The notes under the pieces were generated by a model. The model was given only the letters and a program-made list of their open reading frames with translations. It was not told where the DNA came from and searched no databases. This document shows, in pieces, positions 61,190 to 64,000 of a DNA stretch of 64,000 bases (its first letter is position 1; every line of letters starts with the position of its first letter). Source of the DNA: Toxonevra muliebris (Eukaryota; Arthropoda; Insecta; Diptera; Pallopteridae); contig OY829328.1 of NCBI GenBank assembly GCA_963691655.1, forward strand, positions 87,486,400 to 87,550,399, read 5' to 3'. The translations under genes were made by a program, and so were the position numbers.

Positions 61190-63960
61190 TCTGGGTAAAT
61201 ACATACACGCACACAATGTAACATAATAATAATAAAAAAAAGTGCAGCAGCAAATAAGAAAATTTTAATATAAAAATCACAAGGGAGTAAAAATAAAAAA
61301 TAATAAAACAACAAAAATAAAACCAAAAAATAATAATAAAATAAAAGTATTGAAGCTTAAAATGAAAACATATAAGGATATAAACAAAATCATAAAAAAA
61401 AGATTGAAGCAAAAGTTTAACAAAGAAATTAAATTAAAAAAGAAAAAATAAATAAGTAAATTGTGCAAAAAATAAGTAAATAAAAACATCAAATAATCAA
61501 ATATAAACGAAATATAAAGAAAAAAAGGAAATAATAAAAGAAACACAAAAAACCGACAAAGAAAGTGATTAAAAATATTTTTCTAGAATGATTTAATTAA
61601 AACAAAAAACAAAAAAACCTAATGAAAATGTTGTTGTTTTTAAAATAAATTTGCATTTAAACACAAATTAAAAACAAAAAACCAAAAAATTAAAAGAAAA
61701 ACAGAAAAATATAAAAACAGAAAAAACAAGAACAAAAACAATGGTTAAGAAAAATTAAATGCTGGCGAAAAGAAAGAAAACGCTTGAAAAAAATAATAAT
61801 GCAAAAACCGCTGCATTTAATTCATACACACACACAAACATTTAAATGCGAAGAAAGAAAGAACAGTGATAAAGACAACGCAAAGAGAAAACGAAAATAA
61901 TAATAAAATAAAACCGAAGAAAAACAGAAAATATGTTGAGAACAAAAATAAAATAAAAGAAAATAAAAAAACACACACAAAAAAGATGAAAAAGAAGAAG
62001 AAAGAAAGAAGAAATAAAAAGACAAGCAAAGTAAAAAAATAAGAAAAGAAAAAACATTTTCATATATACTTACATATATATTTGTATTGTAAATATATAT
62101 GCTACGAACCTTGACACAATAAATGGAAAAAGTTTTTTTGTTTTCTTTTTCTTTTTGATTTTGTTTTGGTTTAAGCAGATTTCGTTTTTAATTTTTACTA
62201 TTCGATTTTGTAAATTTTCTTTTTATATTTTTCCAGCCTCTTCAGATTTTCTCATTTTCTTTGTTGTTGTTTGTTTTTTTTTTTTTTTTTGTTCTTAACT
62301 CCTTCCACTTAATTGTAAGGTGTTCTCTGTTTAAACAAATTTACTTGTACTTTTAGCTAATAAAATAGAAGCGTGTGCTTTTTAATGGAAATTTAATTGG
62401 CATAATAAAAAAATCTTCTAATTGGCAGCACATAGAAATTTGACCGATAAGCGATTGAAGTGAAAAAGATTGAATGGAATCGAGAATAATTTGATATTGG
62501 AATTCGAAAATTAGAATTTCAAATAACTAGAAATATAAAGAAATTAAATATTGACATTTAATTTATATACCAAAGCCTAGAACTAAATATTCAGGAGAGT
62601 AGGTATTGATTATTCAAAGATTGTTGTACGGATTTAATAAACAACTTCCTCAACCAATAGAAAATATTATCAATAGCATAGAAATTATAAAAAAAAAATT
62701 GAAAACTTAAATAAAAAAAATTTAAAAAAAAATTAAAGCAAAAACATAAAATCAATAAAAAAAAAGAGGAAAATGAGATGGGCAAAAAAAAACCTGATTG
62801 TCTGTAGAACTTAAAAGGCACTAAGTAATAAACCCTTCTTAGACAATACTTCCCGATTTGAAATTGGGAAACTTCTCTAATTCAATGGCTTGTCAAAATG
62901 AGGATGTGTTACTAAACCAGCGGTTAAGAGCTAATTAAAATACCAAACTAGAGGGAGTAGCCACGATACCTACCAAACTACTGCCTTAAAACCAATTATA
63001 AATTAAAAAAAAAACAAAACCAAAGCAAAACCAAAAAATAGTTAAAAATAATTCAACAACTACAGCAACTAAGATAATCAATTTTTATTTTAAAGGTAGA
63101 TAAAAAGTCAGATTCTAAACATGAAATCAGAATGCAGGGAGTACAACGATACAATAAAATCAAATGAAAACAAATTGAAAATTATTTTGGAAAAGAAATC
63201 AAAAGCCAATAAAAAAAATAACAAAGAAACAAAATAAAAAACTGAAAAAAAAAACAAAACCTAAATCGAAATCAAATAAAAAGTCAACGCTAAAAATAAA
63301 TAATTAATAAAAAATATTAAAAAATTAATAAATATAGAAATTTTTAAAATCAGTTATTGAATTAAAATAAAGCTGCAAGTTCAAAACAGAAATTAAAAGA
63401 CAAAGGAGCAATATTTCGAAATTCATGTAAAACAAAATTTCAAAAATTATAGACAAGAAAATACATAAATAAAATGATCTAGAAACAAAACTTGAAAATA
63501 TACGAAAACCAGTTGTCATTAAATAAAACCAAATGAATGAAGCAATCCATAGAAAATAAATGAAAAAAGTCGACCCAAAAAAATAAATAAAATCATCGAG
63601 AAGAAATAAAAATGTTCTTTCTTATTTCTCTAAAAAAATTAAAAAATGATCAAACAAAATAAAACTAAAAACACAAAAAAAAAAAAGAAATGGTCGAGAA
63701 GAGATAAATATGGTCTGCTTATTTTTTTAATAAAATTAAATAATAAACAAAATTTGTAACTTTGTTCGATGTAAAAAAAAAAAAAAAAAAAAAATTAAGC
63801 AAATAAAAACATAAGTATAAATAAGAAAAAAAAAAAACTATTAAAAGTAAAGAAATTGTTAAACTTGTTTTTCGAATTCTCTGCGCTTCATTACTTCTTT
63901 TTTTTTTTGTTCTAAATTGTTTTCTACTTGTAAAAAACTTATTTGTCAACTCAATTTTCA
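61190..63960. repeat. A-rich low-complexity region on the + strand
   Basis: For about 2.8 kb the + strand is dominated by A (AAATAAAA, AAACAAAA and AAAGAAAA words), apart from a T-rich interval at about 62130-62290. An A-run of about 23 bp lies at 63771-63794. The Phe/Leu/Ser-rich - strand open frames are caused by this composition. No gene is seen. Confidence 0.75.
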
Positions 63961-64000
63961 ATGGTTCACAAGTTCAAATCAGCATAAAAGATTCAAAGCT

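Larger units (their letters stand above)
52096..64000 (-). other. mam: 5' intron of mam, incomplete (runs off the window)
   Basis: The acceptor at 52096-52097 is preceded by a good pyrimidine tract on the - strand. No upstream Mastermind exon is found up to 64000: no N-terminal Mastermind-like frame and no fitting donor next to one. The intron holds SINE copy C, LINE fragments at 55.7-57.1 and 60.6-61.1 kb, an AT microsatellite and a 140-bp tandem repeat. I see nothing firm at 52.5-55.6, 57.7-59.5 or 61.2-64 kb beyond low-complexity sequence. Confidence 0.75.

Noticed and set aside
61161..63961. Phe/Leu/Ser-rich - strand frames suggesting membrane proteins
   Set aside because: They come from translating A-rich low-complexity DNA in reverse. 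They lack conserved features and overlap one another in different frames.

Overview
This is a 64-kb piece of an AT-rich insect genome. The protein similarities are dipteran and close to Drosophila. Together with the intron sizes and the type of repeats they suggest a higher fly, possibly a true fruit fly (Tephritidae); the family assignment is inference. There are no bacterial features, CRISPR arrays or operons.

Two host genes are supported. (1) A ribosomal RNA-processing protein 8 (Rrp8) methyltransferase gene lies on the + strand at 2690-3919. A well-formed 72-bp intron appears to start inside its last sense codon. (2) The C-terminal 1,656 residues of Mastermind (mam), the Notch co-activator, are encoded on the - strand by five exons (52095-49801, 14391-14010, 13938-12751, 12678-12406, 12334-11502). 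All four splice junctions keep frame. One intron is 35.4 kb and the other three are 71-72 bp. The N-terminal exon(s), which should carry the Notch/CSL-binding helix, are not in the window, so the intron upstream of 52095 is longer than 11.9 kb. Rrp8 and mam are convergent; their stop codons are about 7.6 kb apart.

The rest is non-coding: flank left of Rrp8 (1-2600), a T-rich convergent intergenic stretch (4100-11501), the big mam intron (14392-49800) and part of the next intron (52096-64000). These hold many decayed mobile elements and repeats. They include three copies of a tRNA-derived SINE family (33702-34030, 38154-38462, 52221-52487), one with a perfect 11-bp target duplication. There is a Tc1-type transposon with 109-bp inverted repeats, a rearranged transposase and a nested element (41706-43014), and a 205-bp TTAA-flanked piggyBac-type MITE (35025-35229). 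A TA-flanked MITE (8039-8273) and several other inverted-repeat elements are also present. LINE remains include a Jockey-like reverse transcriptase tail (55700-56410) and C-terminal fragments from RNase H-bearing LINEs near 30.1, 47.7, 56.4 and 60.6 kb. Tandem arrays have units of 11 bp (25 kb), about 41 bp (two diverged arrays, 15.8 and 18.4 kb) and about 140 bp (59.7 kb). There is also a 440-bp polypurine tract (30.6 kb) and several GA, TG and AT microsatellites.

I see no multi-gene novel system. The observations most worth following are the SINE family, the dispersed 14-bp GCCTAAAATTATGC motif in the big intron, the Rrp8 stop-codon intron, the rearranged Tc1 element, and the piggyBac MITE with a neighbouring 76-nt hairpin.
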